64,000 bases of DNA from Rhodospirillaceae bacterium (GTDB lineage: Bacteria; Pseudomonadota; Alphaproteobacteria; UBA6615), in contig PASR01000008.1 in NCBI GenBank assembly GCA_002713365.1, positions 334,363-398,362 of the forward strand, written 5' to 3'. The notes below the pieces were generated by a model. That model ran no database searches, was not told the origin of the DNA, and saw only the letters and a list, made by a program, of their open reading frames with translations. Of this stretch, positions 45,882 through 55,972 are shown piece after piece. Position 1 is the first letter of the stretch. Every line of letters begins with the position of its first letter. A program made the position numbers and the translations under genes.

Positions 45882-46020
45882 GTTATTTACTCCCTGTTGA
45901 TTAAGTTCACTATTATTATTTAGTTTTTTAAACTATTGCATTAAAGTTTTAGTGCATCTTTATAACTCAAATTAGTACCCTGTAGTATTGAACGTTTGTG
46001 CAAAAAACAAGGTTATTTTG

Positions 46021-47634
46021 TCAAGTGGCCTCACCGTCGGTCTTGATAAACCTTATATCTAAAACTTGAAGCAATATTATCAATATTATCACCAGCCCAA
46101 TTAATCCAGCAGAGGTTACATTGCCCCACTTGGCGTATAATGTCTGCTTCTTAAGTGCGCGTGGAAGCCCCGAATTTATTACCCCTTCAACACCAACATC
46201 TAACATCTTTATTATTCTACCGTAAGGATCAACTATAGCTGAAATACCTGTGTTAGCCGCACGAACAAGAGGTAAGCCTTCTTCTATTGAACGAAAAATA
46301 GTAATAGCAAAATGCTGTTGAGGCCCAGCATAACTGCCAAACCAAGCATCATTAGTTAAACTTAATAACCAATCGGGTCGATCATCAGATATGTATGTAC
46401 GACCAGAAAATATTCCTTCATAACAAATCAACGGACTTACCGGCGGCAAACCCGGTATCTTTATTGTTTTACGACTGTTTCCAGAGATAAAGTCACCATG
46501 CCCAGGAACTAGCTTGTCGATGGGCAAAATACTGCGAAATGGGACATATTCTCCAAAGGGAACCAAATCGCTTTTATCATAAAGGGCAATATTTTTCCCT
46601 AAATCATTTATAAATAATACGGAATTCCAAAAGTCTTGGTCTGTTGCTCCACCGCGACGCACCGCACCCGTTATTAAAGCCCCTCCAGGTGATATAAAGT
46701 TTTTGGCTACTAAACGCACATAATCACCATACACTTTAATAGGAGGAACTGTTGCTTCAGGCCAAATCACATGGGTCGGAAGACTTAACAACTCATCTTC
46801 ACTCAGCAAAACATGTCTTTGCAGGTTACTTTCCTGATATTGTGGCTTCCACTTTTTATTTTGGGGAATATTTGCTTGCACTATTCGTAAATTTACTTCT
46901 GGGACCATATTAAGTCTATCACTACTATGATAATTTGGAGCACCCCCTAAGCGCAATGCACCAGCACCCCACAAAGTAGAGGGCAAAAATATGGTAAATA
47001 GCAAAACGATAAAAATATTCTTATAACCGCCTCTGATGCCAAGAATGGCAGGCATTCCTGCTGCTATAACCGTCAACAAACTTATGCCTAAAACTCCTAC
47101 AAATGCGGCCATCTGCATAACTTCTATGTTCGTTGACCAAATATACCCAATAAAATTCCAAGGAAATCCAGTAAACAGCCAACTACGCACCCATTCAATA
47201 AACACCCAAATAACAGAGAACAAAAGTACTCTTGCTATAGGGGATAGAAGAAAAATTCGATTACAAAAAGTAAGAAGCACAACTGTAATTGCTATAAAAA
47301 TAGCTAGGCCACCAGACAAGCCTAATAAAACAAAAGGTATTAACCAACTATGACGAGTAGCATCTACCAGAAATGGTTCTGCTATCCAGTGCATACCAAC
47401 AAAGAAATGCCCGAAACCAAAAAACCAGGCTGTTATCGCTGATCTACTAAATGGATATGGAGATTTTTCTGCAGCATCTATTAGCCACAAAAAGCCAGTG
47501 AATGCAGGAATTATTAACGGTAGAAAAGACCAGGGGGGCAAGGCAAATGCAGATAAAGCACCTAGTATTGCTGAAAGGACAAAACAATGCCAAATGCCTA
47601 GATTTGAAAACAAAATATAGAGATACGTAAACAT
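46021..47634 (-). CDS. lnt: apolipoprotein N-acyltransferase
   Basis: 537 aa; multi-TM plus nitrilase domain (VIWPEATVPP, YDKSDLVPFGEYVPFR, ICYEGIF). Confidence 0.93.
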   Translation of the reverse strand: MFTYLYILFSNLGIWHCFVLSAILGALSAFALPPWSFLPLIIPAFTGFLWLIDAAEKSPYPFSRSAITAWFFGFGHFFVGMHWIAEPFLVDATRHSWLIPFVLLGLSGGLAIFIAITVVLLTFCNRIFLLSPIARVLLFSVIWVFIEWVRSWLFTGFPWNFIGYIWSTNIEVMQMAAFVGVLGISLLTVIAAGMPAILGIRGGYKNIFIVLLFTIFLPSTLWGAGALRLGGAPNYHSSDRLNMVPEVNLRIVQANIPQNKKWKPQYQESNLQRHVLLSEDELLSLPTHVIWPEATVPPIKVYGDYVRLVAKNFISPGGALITGAVRRGGATDQDFWNSVLFINDLGKNIALYDKSDLVPFGEYVPFRSILPIDKLVPGHGDFISGNSRKTIKIPGLPPVSPLICYEGIFSGRTYISDDRPDWLLSLTNDAWFGSYAGPQQHFAITIFRSIEEGLPLVRAANTGISAIVDPYGRIIKMLDVGVEGVINSGLPRALKKQTLYAKWGNVTSAGLIGLVIILIILLQVLDIRFIKTDGEAT

Positions 47635-47680
47635 CGTATTTTACTATAGTTTTACAATACCCAATATGGAATATTATTTA

Positions 47681-48586
47681 TTATAGATCTGTTTTATCAC
47701 GCAAATCTCTAACATACAGTTTTTTAACTCGTCGGGTATCAGCTTCAACTATCTCGAACTCAAGTCCCGAAGGATGAGTTATAACCTCATTCCGCTGTGG
47801 AACACGATCAATTAGGCTAAAAACAATTCCCCCTAATGTATCAATTTCTTTTCGCTCTTCTTCAGTAGCAAAAACTCCTATCAATTCTTCTAAATCTTCA
47901 ATTTCATTTCTAGCATCTGCAAGAATACTTCCGTCAGGGCGTTTAATAATACTAGGCCCTCCAGTATCATGCTCATCTTCTATTTCACCAACTATTTCTT
48001 CAACTAAGTCCTCTATCGTTACTAAGCCATCGACCCCTCCAAACTCGTCAACGACAATAGCAATATGCGTACGTTTCGCTCGCATTTCTAATAAGAGGTC
48101 TAGAACACGGATAGAAGGAGCTGCAAATAAAATATCACGCAATATATCATTAACTTGTATAACCCGTTTACTGTGAACAGCCATCAGAACATCTTTTATG
48201 TGAACAAAGCCAGTGACATTATCAAGTTGCTCCCTATAAACAGGTACGCGTGAATGTGAATCCTCCGCCATAAGGTTCACTAGGTCATCGAATTTACAGT
48301 TAACATCTGCGGCCACAATATCCGCTCGGGGCACCATCACGTCTTCGGCAGTTAACTCATGGAGTTTTAATATATTAACAATTAACTCACCTTGATCAGC
48401 CCCAATCTGTTTAGAGTCATCGTCAACCTCCTCAATTAATTCTTCTATATGCTCGCGCACCGTAGCCTCATCATTGCGGCCGTTTGACATTAATCTGAGC
48501 CGCTTAAATATAAACCCTAGAAGGGGTATGTTTATGAGCTTATCGGTAACTTCATCTGGTTTTTCCGCACGGGGAAGGTCCGCCAT
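47681..48586 (-). CDS. CorC/HlyC-family CBS-domain protein
   Basis: 301 aa; ELTAEDVMVPRADIVA, two CBS domains, DEFGGVDGLVTIEDLVEEIVGEI. Confidence 0.9.
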   Translation of the reverse strand: MADLPRAEKPDEVTDKLINIPLLGFIFKRLRLMSNGRNDEATVREHIEELIEEVDDDSKQIGADQGELIVNILKLHELTAEDVMVPRADIVAADVNCKFDDLVNLMAEDSHSRVPVYREQLDNVTGFVHIKDVLMAVHSKRVIQVNDILRDILFAAPSIRVLDLLLEMRAKRTHIAIVVDEFGGVDGLVTIEDLVEEIVGEIEDEHDTGGPSIIKRPDGSILADARNEIEDLEELIGVFATEEERKEIDTLGGIVFSLIDRVPQRNEVITHPSGLEFEIVEADTRRVKKLYVRDLRDKTDL

Positions 48587-48604
48587 CAGCTAGAGTATTC
48601 CTTT

Positions 48605-49141
48605 CTATTTACTTATATTAATATATTGATCTGTTATGCCTAGAGGAGTAAGGCTCTTTCTTTCAAAATTCTCCATTATAATTGCCTCCTCTTCGTTATC
48701 GTGATCGTGACCAAGTAAATGTAGTGTGCCATGGATAATCATATGGCATAGATAATCTTCCATAAGCCGTGATTGCGCAGAAGCTTCTTTAGAGCAAGTT
48801 TCATAGGCAACAACAACATCTCCCAAAAGTTTTGGCAAATCTGTCGGTTGGGCAGGACTTAGGTGGCTTGGAGTAGATGAATTAGAAATTGCAAAAGATA
48901 ATACGTTAGTTGGCATATCTTTATCTCTATAATTCTGATTCAATGCCCTAATTTCATCATCATTAGTTAACAGTATACTTACCTCAACAGAACGAGCTGG
49001 GCCTGCCGTTGATAGTGCTGATTTAGCCGCAGAGATAACAAGTTTTTTTAGTAGACCCTCATCAGGAAAACTGGTTGCCCATTCTTCGGCAACAACGTCG
49101 ACAGCAATAATATCATTCGGGCGAGTAATTTGATGAATCAA
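48605..49141 (-). CDS. ybeY: endoribonuclease YbeY
   Basis: 178 aa; MIIHGTLHLLGHDHDNEEEA zinc motif. Confidence 0.95.
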   Translation of the reverse strand: MIHQITRPNDIIAVDVVAEEWATSFPDEGLLKKLVISAAKSALSTAGPARSVEVSILLTNDDEIRALNQNYRDKDMPTNVLSFAISNSSTPSHLSPAQPTDLPKLLGDVVVAYETCSKEASAQSRLMEDYLCHMIIHGTLHLLGHDHDNEEEAIIMENFERKSLTPLGITDQYINISK

Positions 49142-49150
49142 AGTTTTATT

Positions 49151-50116
49151 TCAGCTTCTTCTATTATCACGAGAATCATAAGCACGTACTATACGCATAA
49201 CCAGAGAGTGTCGCACCACATCTTTTTCCGTAAAGTTAACCATACCAATCCCTGCAACACCATCCAATACTTGCAAAGCATCTCCTAAGCCCGAACGTGT
49301 TCCAGCTGGTAAATCAATTTGACTCATGTCACCAGTAATCACCATCCTCGATTTTTCCCCTAAACGGGTTAAAAACATTTTCATCTGCATAACAGAAGTA
49401 TTTTGTGCCTCATCAAGTATAACAAAAGCATGATCTAAGGTGCGGCCGCGCATAAATGCAAGAGGGGCCACCTCGATCTCACCACTTCCCATCCTTCGGA
49501 TTACCTGATCCCCTGGTAACATATCATGAAGAGCATCATAAAGGGGGCGTAAATAAGGATCAATTTTATCTTGTAGGTCGCCGGGCAAGTAGCCCAGTCT
49601 TTCGCCAGCCTCAACTGCCGGTCGTGACAATATTATTCGATCAATTTTTCCTTGAAGAAGATAGGTAACGGCTACAGCTACCGCGAGATATGTCTTTCCT
49701 GTTCCAGCAGGGCCCAAACCAAAAACTAGGTCATATTTCTCAAGTGCTCTTATATAATCAGCTTGATTGGGCGACCTAGGCATAATTGTACGTTTTCGCG
49801 TGCGTAGCTGCAGATTTCCAGCAGTATTATCTTGCCCTGATGCAATCCTAACAGCGGCCATAACCTCTCCAGAGCCTACTTCTAAGTCGTTTTTTAAACG
49901 AGTGTATAATGAAACTATAGCTTTATCCGCAATTTCACATGAAGTCGTTGGACCTAATATTTCAAGGTTATTTCCTCGATACCGCAACCTAACATCTAAT
50001 AGTTGTTCTATTTGTAAAAGATGCTCATCGTGATTACCAAATAAAGCTGGCAAAAGAGAGTTATCATCAAACTGTATTTTGCCTTTTGGTTCAGTGTAAA
50101 CCTCTGAAGTGCTCAT
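49151..50116 (-). CDS. PhoH-like ATPase (YbeZ)
   Basis: 321 aa; [39 protein letters not shown]. Confidence 0.94.
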   Translation of the reverse strand: MSTSEVYTEPKGKIQFDDNSLLPALFGNHDEHLLQIEQLLDVRLRYRGNNLEILGPTTSCEIADKAIVSLYTRLKNDLEVGSGEVMAAVRIASGQDNTAGNLQLRTRKRTIMPRSPNQADYIRALEKYDLVFGLGPAGTGKTYLAVAVAVTYLLQGKIDRIILSRPAVEAGERLGYLPGDLQDKIDPYLRPLYDALHDMLPGDQVIRRMGSGEIEVAPLAFMRGRTLDHAFVILDEAQNTSVMQMKMFLTRLGEKSRMVITGDMSQIDLPAGTRSGLGDALQVLDGVAGIGMVNFTEKDVVRHSLVMRIVRAYDSRDNRRS

Positions 50117-51543
50117 AAAGAATTTCCGTTAACGGCCGACGATCCTAATCCACCGTGTTCCACAACTTTACCGCCAAGACTGTGCGAGAGGTTTGAATCA
50201 ATTTTAACATTCCTTATAGCACCAATAAGATCTGCAGGTGCGTCATTGACAGATACGGATTGATTATAAGGGCTGCGACCAATTAATTGTCCCTCATGAC
50301 GACCTTGACGTTCAAATAACACGGGGAGTTCTTTTCCTATTTTTGAAGAGTTATAATCGTTCTGTTGTTCTAGTAAAACACTTTGCAAGTAAGCCAAACG
50401 TTCATTTTTTACCGAATCGTCAACCTGATCATTTAACATACCTGCCGGCGTTCCAGGCCGTATACTATATTTGAATGAATAAGCCTGTGAAAATTTAATT
50501 TCCTTTATTAGAGCTATAGTTGCCTCAAAATCTGCTTCAGTTTCTCCAGGAAAACCAACAATAAAGTCTGAGCTTAAAGCAATATCAGGCCTCGCCTTTC
50601 GAAGAGAATGTATTATATTTAGGTATTCCTCTGCTGTGTGCCGTCTATTCATCGCGGCAAGTATTCGGTCACTTCCGGATTGCACCGGCAAATGAAGGTA
50701 TGGCATCAAAGTACCCACCTTACCATGGGAATTAATTAAACTTTCATCCATATCTTTGGGATGGCTTGTTGTATACCGCAATCTATCCAGGCCCGTAATT
50801 TCCGATAAACGTTCAATGAGATAACTAAGTCCAACTTCTGATCCCGTTTCATTTTTACCGTGATAAGCATTAACATTTTGTCCCAGTAGAGTAATTTCCC
50901 TAGCCCCCTTTTTAACCAGACGTTGAGCTTCTTCAAAAACCTGCTCAATAGGCCTAGAAAATTCAACGCCCCGTGTGTAAGGTACTACACAGAAAGTACA
51001 AAACTTGTCACACCCCTCCTGGACGGATAAAAAAGCAGATATACCTTGTGAAGAATTCTCAACAGGTAAATGATCAAATTTACTTGAGACTGGGAATTCG
51101 GTATCAAGAATACCATTTCCATTTCCATTTCTCTTATCGCTTGCCCTAGTAGCAAGTGCCACCATTTCAGGAAGTCGATGATAGGTCTGCGGGCCAAGAA
51201 CAATGTCAACATAAGGCGCACGGCGCAAAATTTCTTCACCTTCAGCTTGGGCAACACAACCCGCAACAGCAATAACCATTTTATTGTTAGAGCCCGTACG
51301 GGCTTTCTTAATTTTTCTAAGGCGGCCTAACTCTGAGTAAACTTTCTCACTAGCCCTTTCTCGAATATGACAGGTATTTAATATGACCATGTCTGCGCCA
51401 TCAGGCCCAGAACTAGACACGTAGCCCAAGGGAGCCAAGACATCCGCCATTCTTGCGGAGTCATAAACATTCATTTGGCATCCATATGTCTTAATAAAAA
51501 GCTTTCTAGTCACAGGAATTACACCATGCGTCAAATACGGCAT
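50113..51543 (-). CDS. miaB: tRNA-2-methylthio-N6-dimethylallyladenosine synthase
   Basis: 476 aa; [15 protein letters not shown], radical-SAM [15 protein letters not shown]. Confidence 0.96.
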   Translation of the reverse strand: MPYLTHGVIPVTRKLFIKTYGCQMNVYDSARMADVLAPLGYVSSSGPDGADMVILNTCHIRERASEKVYSELGRLRKIKKARTGSNNKMVIAVAGCVAQAEGEEILRRAPYVDIVLGPQTYHRLPEMVALATRASDKRNGNGNGILDTEFPVSSKFDHLPVENSSQGISAFLSVQEGCDKFCTFCVVPYTRGVEFSRPIEQVFEEAQRLVKKGAREITLLGQNVNAYHGKNETGSEVGLSYLIERLSEITGLDRLRYTTSHPKDMDESLINSHGKVGTLMPYLHLPVQSGSDRILAAMNRRHTAEEYLNIIHSLRKARPDIALSSDFIVGFPGETEADFEATIALIKEIKFSQAYSFKYSIRPGTPAGMLNDQVDDSVKNERLAYLQSVLLEQQNDYNSSKIGKELPVLFERQGRHEGQLIGRSPYNQSVSVNDAPADLIGAIRNVKIDSNLSHSLGGKVVEHGGLGSSAVNGNSL

Positions 51544-51620
51544 TCATTGCAACCCGGCAAACCTTCAAGCTTGGCACTAAACACTTATTTCTCATATTAA
51601 AATCACACCTAAGCTGTCAT

Positions 51621-52565
51621 TCAGCGTGAGTCAAGTCGGTGGCGACCTTCGATGCCCGCCTTAATACCTGGAGCCCGTCGTCTACTTCGTATATCGCGTA
51701 ACCTTGGTCGAGGACGCCAGCTTATCCAATCCCATCTTCCAGCCTTGCCTACTAATGGTTGCAGTCTTCCAGCTAGAGCCTCAGCATGTCCATGACTAAT
51801 TTTATTAAAACAATAAGTCGCAAGTTCTTTACGAGACGAAAACTCTTCTATTGTTATGGGCTCATGAAAGCTAACAGTAACTGTCAAACGACCTAGGCCA
51901 ATAAGCCTGCTAGCGTGAGAAAACATATCAACATCACCATACCAAGCAAATAAGGGCCTTAAATGACGGCCAATAGGTACGCCATCAAGACGAGAATATG
52001 TAAGCGAAACCGGCTGTAAAACAAGTGGTTGCCCTTTAGGTGTTATGTTTGCTACTGCGAATAGAGCGCTTTTAAATGGAAGCACCCTATTACCATCACC
52101 GCTAGTACCCTCAGGAAATAATATAATACTGTCGCCTTTTTCAAGACGATTTAAAATTGAATTGGCTTGTAAGCGTGATGTACGAACCTTACGATCAACA
52201 AAGACGGAGTTTTGCAATTTTGCTAGAAGACCAAATATTGGCCAATTCTCTACCTCCGCTTTAGCAACGAAAGAGCCTTGTATTAAAGCTCCATAAATTG
52301 CTATATCCAAATACGATGCGTGATTTGCAATAAAAAGTGTGGGCCGGGTGCGAGATCGGCGTCCAAATACCTCAATTCGAATACCTAGAATACGACAGCA
52401 CATCCGGTGATACCACATGGGCAAGCTCTTAGAGATGGGAAGGCGTAATAACAGACCCACAACTTGTATAGGGATAAGAAGCAAAGTTAGTAAAGTATAG
52501 AGTGAAACTCTAATAAGAGAGGTTGATAAAGATGTTCTAGCGGTTGTTATAATCGGTGAAGCCAT
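51621..52565 (-). CDS. olsA: 1-acyl-glycerol-3-phosphate acyltransferase (PlsC/OlsA-like)
   Basis: 314 aa; NHASYLD (HX4D), FPEGTSGDGNRVLPFK; follows olsB. Confidence 0.75.
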   Translation of the reverse strand: MASPIITTARTSLSTSLIRVSLYTLLTLLLIPIQVVGLLLRLPISKSLPMWYHRMCCRILGIRIEVFGRRSRTRPTLFIANHASYLDIAIYGALIQGSFVAKAEVENWPIFGLLAKLQNSVFVDRKVRTSRLQANSILNRLEKGDSIILFPEGTSGDGNRVLPFKSALFAVANITPKGQPLVLQPVSLTYSRLDGVPIGRHLRPLFAWYGDVDMFSHASRLIGLGRLTVTVSFHEPITIEEFSSRKELATYCFNKISHGHAEALAGRLQPLVGKAGRWDWISWRPRPRLRDIRSRRRAPGIKAGIEGRHRLDSR

Positions 52566-52580
52566 GATTTTTTTATGTCC

Positions 52581-53411
52581 CTAATCACGCTCAATCTCGT
52601 CTGTATTTCCTGCCTCAGAAGCAGTACGTATATAATGCCGGTAGTATTTATCCGTAACTAAATCTGTCTTAACTATTATACAAACGTCTGTTGTATTAAA
52701 CTGTTCATCGACAACCGCACCATCCCCTACAAACCCTCCCAACCGTAGATAACCCTTAATCAATGGAGGAAGGCTAGCGAGAGCTCTCCTTTTGTCAAGC
52801 TCTTCAGGCGAACAAAAATTCATGTCAACATAAAGATTGGGTAATGCCTTTGTACGCAAACCAGGCGGTGCCGAATGAAAGTGGTGAAGATAGCTTAAAG
52901 GAATGGCTAAAGATTTAGGATCCGTGCCCTGCAAACTCGCACACCCAAACATTACTGAAATATTATGATGAAAGACGTAAGTTGCTATACCCCGCCAAAG
53001 TAACTGCATTGTTGGTCTATTACGGCTTCTAGCATCCACACACGAACGCCCTAGTTCTAACATTTCGCCGGGTAATCCATAGAGATTTGTTATATCATAT
53101 TCACTCGCAGTGTAAAAACTTCCGTGGGAATCAGCTACGGCGCCCCTCAATAATCTGTAAGTAGCAACTACACTCTCAGCCCCATCACCTATAGAATGGT
53201 CAGTTACCAATAAATGGTCACACACCTCATCAAAAGGATCCACATCTCTTCTAAGTCTTGCTGCTTCTTCAGATGCTTTTGCCTGCATTTCTTCATAGAA
53301 AACTCTGTAACGAAGTGCTTGTGCCGCATCTATATCAGCTGCTGTCCTAGCTAAACGCATACTCACCGTGCCAGTTCGCAAGGCATCTAAAGCAGCATCA
53401 AGGTCGGGCAT
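52581..53411 (-). CDS. olsB: L-ornithine N(alpha)-acyltransferase (OlsB-like)
   Basis: 276 aa; LRYRVFYEEM, DPFDEVCDHLLV, ELGRSCVDARSRNRPTMQLLWRGIATYV. Confidence 0.82.
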   Translation of the reverse strand: MPDLDAALDALRTGTVSMRLARTAADIDAAQALRYRVFYEEMQAKASEEAARLRRDVDPFDEVCDHLLVTDHSIGDGAESVVATYRLLRGAVADSHGSFYTASEYDITNLYGLPGEMLELGRSCVDARSRNRPTMQLLWRGIATYVFHHNISVMFGCASLQGTDPKSLAIPLSYLHHFHSAPPGLRTKALPNLYVDMNFCSPEELDKRRALASLPPLIKGYLRLGGFVGDGAVVDEQFNTTDVCIIVKTDLVTDKYYRHYIRTASEAGNTDEIERD

Positions 53412-53493
53412 AATTGCTCTCTATTATTCTATTAGGGCTTATAGACAACAAATACTACAATTGCCTAGACAGATAATGTATTATGGGCAGAAA

Positions 53494-53937
53494 TCACTGA
53501 ATTTCACCATCGTCGTCAGACGGTTCCTTTACAGATCTAGGAGTAGCATATAGCTCCAATCTATGGTCAACTAGGTCATAGCCAAGCTCTTTAGCTATTT
53601 TTATTTTCATACGCTCAATTTCATCATTATAAAATTCAATAACTTCACCATTTTTAATATTTATTAAATGGTCATGATGATTATTTGAAGCCTCCTCATA
53701 ACGAGCCCGACCATCACCAAAATCATGTTTTTCTAAAATATTTGCCTCTTCGAATAAACGCACTGTTCTATAAACAGTTGCAATTGAAATATTCGGATCC
53801 AGTGTTATAGCTCTCTGATAGAGAAGATCAACATCGGGATGATCCATACTATCCGAAAGAACTTGGGCTATTGTTCGGCGTTGGTCGGTCATCCTCAGAC
53901 CTTTTTCTGAGCATATCTGCTCAATTCTCGACTGCAT
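53494..53937 (-). CDS. fur: Fur-family transcriptional regulator (Fur/Mur)
   Basis: 147 aa; GLRMTDQRRTIAQVL, ISIATVYRTVRLFEEANILEKHDFGDGRARYE, NNHHDHLI. Confidence 0.9.
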   Translation of the reverse strand: MQSRIEQICSEKGLRMTDQRRTIAQVLSDSMDHPDVDLLYQRAITLDPNISIATVYRTVRLFEEANILEKHDFGDGRARYEEASNNHHDHLINIKNGEVIEFYNDEIERMKIKIAKELGYDLVDHRLELYATPRSVKEPSDDDGEIQ

Positions 53938-54080
53938 GTTCCCTCACATATACAATATTTATCATACTGGTAATTCGGCATAGAAACTTATCAAAAATAA
54001 TTTTCTATCAATAATATACTTCAACTTATTAAAATTATCGACCAATGGTTAAAAAAACTTCCCTATTTGGTCAAGTACAA

Positions 54081-54491
54081 CTATTTATGGATGTTCCCAC
54101 GTTTGCCAAGGCCTATCTCTTTTGCCAGATTGCTGCGGCGTTTTGCATAATTTGGTGCGACCATGGGGTAATCTGCCGCTAACCCCCAGCGTTCACGATA
54201 TTGGCTTGGCGTAAGATCATAAGCGGTTTTTAAATGACGTTTAAGCATTTTTAGCTTTTTACCATCTTCCAAACACACTAAATAGTCGGGAGTAACCGAT
54301 TTTTTTATAGAAACGGCCGGGGTTGGGCGTTCTCTAGAACCCACCGACTTTCCCGTATCAGACAAACTGGAATGTACTTGCGAAATCAATTGCGGTAATT
54401 CAGACGCAGGTAATGTATTGTTAGACACATGTGCAGAAATTATTTCTACTGTTAACTTCAGCAGATCGTCAGAATCGCTTTCGCTATTCAT
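54081..54491 (-). CDS. mucR: Ros/MucR-family transcriptional regulator
   Basis: 136 aa; YLVCLEDGKKLKMLKRHLKTAYDLTPSQYRERWGLAADYPMVAPNYAKRRSNLAKEIGLG. Confidence 0.9.
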   Translation of the reverse strand: MNSESDSDDLLKLTVEIISAHVSNNTLPASELPQLISQVHSSLSDTGKSVGSRERPTPAVSIKKSVTPDYLVCLEDGKKLKMLKRHLKTAYDLTPSQYRERWGLAADYPMVAPNYAKRRSNLAKEIGLGKRGNIHK

Positions 54492-54511
54492 TCTTTAGCC
54501 TCTTTAACTTA

Positions 54512-54538
54512 GTGCAAAAACCTATATTAATTTTGCAC
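54512..54538. repeat. Inverted repeat upstream of mucR
   Basis: GTGCAAAA-N11-TTTTGCAC perfect 8-bp arms. Confidence 0.7.
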
Positions 54539-54639
54539 GTTATTCACAATAAGTGGCGTTATATTTAAATATTTAATTTTTACAAAGTATACACGTTTAT
54601 ATCATGTAAATCTTTAATTTAACACTAAGCATTTTATTA

Positions 54640-55116
54640 TTATAAACCATACATCAGAATCAAGGCATCAGATTTTCCATTATTTGATTGATAATAACCC
54701 TCTCTTCTTCCCACTTCACTAAAACCCAGTGACTGATAAAGTTTTTGCGCAGGGGTATTATCAACCGACACTTCTAGAAAGATACGGTTAGGTGTCTTTA
54801 GTAAAAGTTTAAACTCTGTGAATAGCTCAGTAGCCACCCCTTCACGACGAGCTGAAGGCAAAACACATAAAGTTATTAATTCACCCTCATCAATAGTAAT
54901 GCGGGCTAATAAGAATCCAATTGCCTCCCCATTTAAATCTAAGGCAATAAATCCGACGCTTCCCGGCGCCTTAAAAAGTGAAGAAAACACATTTGATGAC
55001 CACCTCCTCTTAGGGGATAAACCAAAGCAAATTTTATGCATTTCCGAAAGTTGTGTATATATTGTCGATGAGCCAACTAATGCCTCAACATTAAAAAGTT
55101 TTTTATCTACCTCCAA
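54640..55116 (-). CDS. rimI: GNAT acetyltransferase, RimI-like
   Basis: 158 aa; ITLCVLPSARREGVATELF, LEVSVDNTPAQKLYQSLGFSEVGRREGYY; adjacent to tsaB. Confidence 0.82.
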   Translation of the reverse strand: MEVDKKLFNVEALVGSSTIYTQLSEMHKICFGLSPKRRWSSNVFSSLFKAPGSVGFIALDLNGEAIGFLLARITIDEGELITLCVLPSARREGVATELFTEFKLLLKTPNRIFLEVSVDNTPAQKLYQSLGFSEVGRREGYYQSNNGKSDALILMYGL

Positions 55117-55135
55117 CTAAACTCTCCGATAAATA

Positions 55136-55867
55136 TCACGAATTGACTTGCGGCGGAGAAACATCAGGAGACCTAATGTAAACTGGCCTAGGAGGAGATT
55201 GATCCATAACACTTGACCCAAGTAAAATATTTTCTGCTGCTTCAGCCGCTACGATAGCTGCATCAGCCAATCCACTGCCTTCACTTACAATAAAATTGTG
55301 GTTTTTTGGCAAGACAGGCACCAGTCGACTTACCGCGTCCCCAACTATAACTACAGGATACTCCAAAAACCATATTTCAGGAAAAGCCAAAACTACTTCT
55401 TCCGGGTTCATGCAGGCCGGCGGAGTTAATGGAACCAAATTATTATCTAGGGTTTGAATATACAAATCGTCCCTCTTCGTATCAAGGGCAACAAGAATTG
55501 GGCCATTAATTTCATCTGTAATTAATGCACCTCGAGCAATAGCTTTAAAGCTACTAACGCTTATAATTTTTAATTTAGCTGCCAAAGCAAGGCCTCGAGC
55601 TACTGCTATGCCAATCCTTAAACCAGTGTAAGAACCCGGCCCAACAGTAACTGCAATCGCATCCAAGTCAGAATAACTATAGCCGATCATTACCGATGAA
55701 ATCATAGGCATCAAAATTTCAGCATGGCCTCGCGATATTGCAACCCATTCTCGACGAGATACTTCTCCATTAATAAACAAAGCAGCGGAACAAGCTCCCC
55801 CAGCGGAATCAAGCGCCAATATTGTTGGTGGATTAACCTTTTTCATTAAATATATCCTATTAAACAC
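55136..55867 (-). CDS. tsaB: tRNA threonylcarbamoyladenosine biosynthesis protein TsaB
   Basis: 243 aa; ILALDSAGGACSAAL, GPGSYTGLRIGIAVARGLA. Confidence 0.93.
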   Translation of the reverse strand: MFNRIYLMKKVNPPTILALDSAGGACSAALFINGEVSRREWVAISRGHAEILMPMISSVMIGYSYSDLDAIAVTVGPGSYTGLRIGIAVARGLALAAKLKIISVSSFKAIARGALITDEINGPILVALDTKRDDLYIQTLDNNLVPLTPPACMNPEEVVLAFPEIWFLEYPVVIVGDAVSRLVPVLPKNHNFIVSEGSGLADAAIVAAEAAENILLGSSVMDQSPPRPVYIRSPDVSPPQVNS

Positions 55868-55972
55868 ACGCTGGTTTTGAAAGGCAGCATTGTAAGTACT
55901 GCTTATGATTATTACAGTTAATATCTAACATCGCTTAATAAAATATTATAGCCAAGTAGAAAGTGAGTTTAC

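Noticed and set aside
45882-46020. SAM-II/SAM-V-like riboswitch (GUUAUAAAGAUGCACUAAAAC) upstream of metK
   Set aside because: Resembles the 3' core loosely, but I could not find a convincing P1 helix plus pseudoknot partner; left as an Infernal check within the palindrome finding.
54540-54548. TTATTCACA match to the DnaA box TTATNCACA
   Set aside because: Single site, far from dnaA; about two matches to this consensus are expected by chance in 64 kb.
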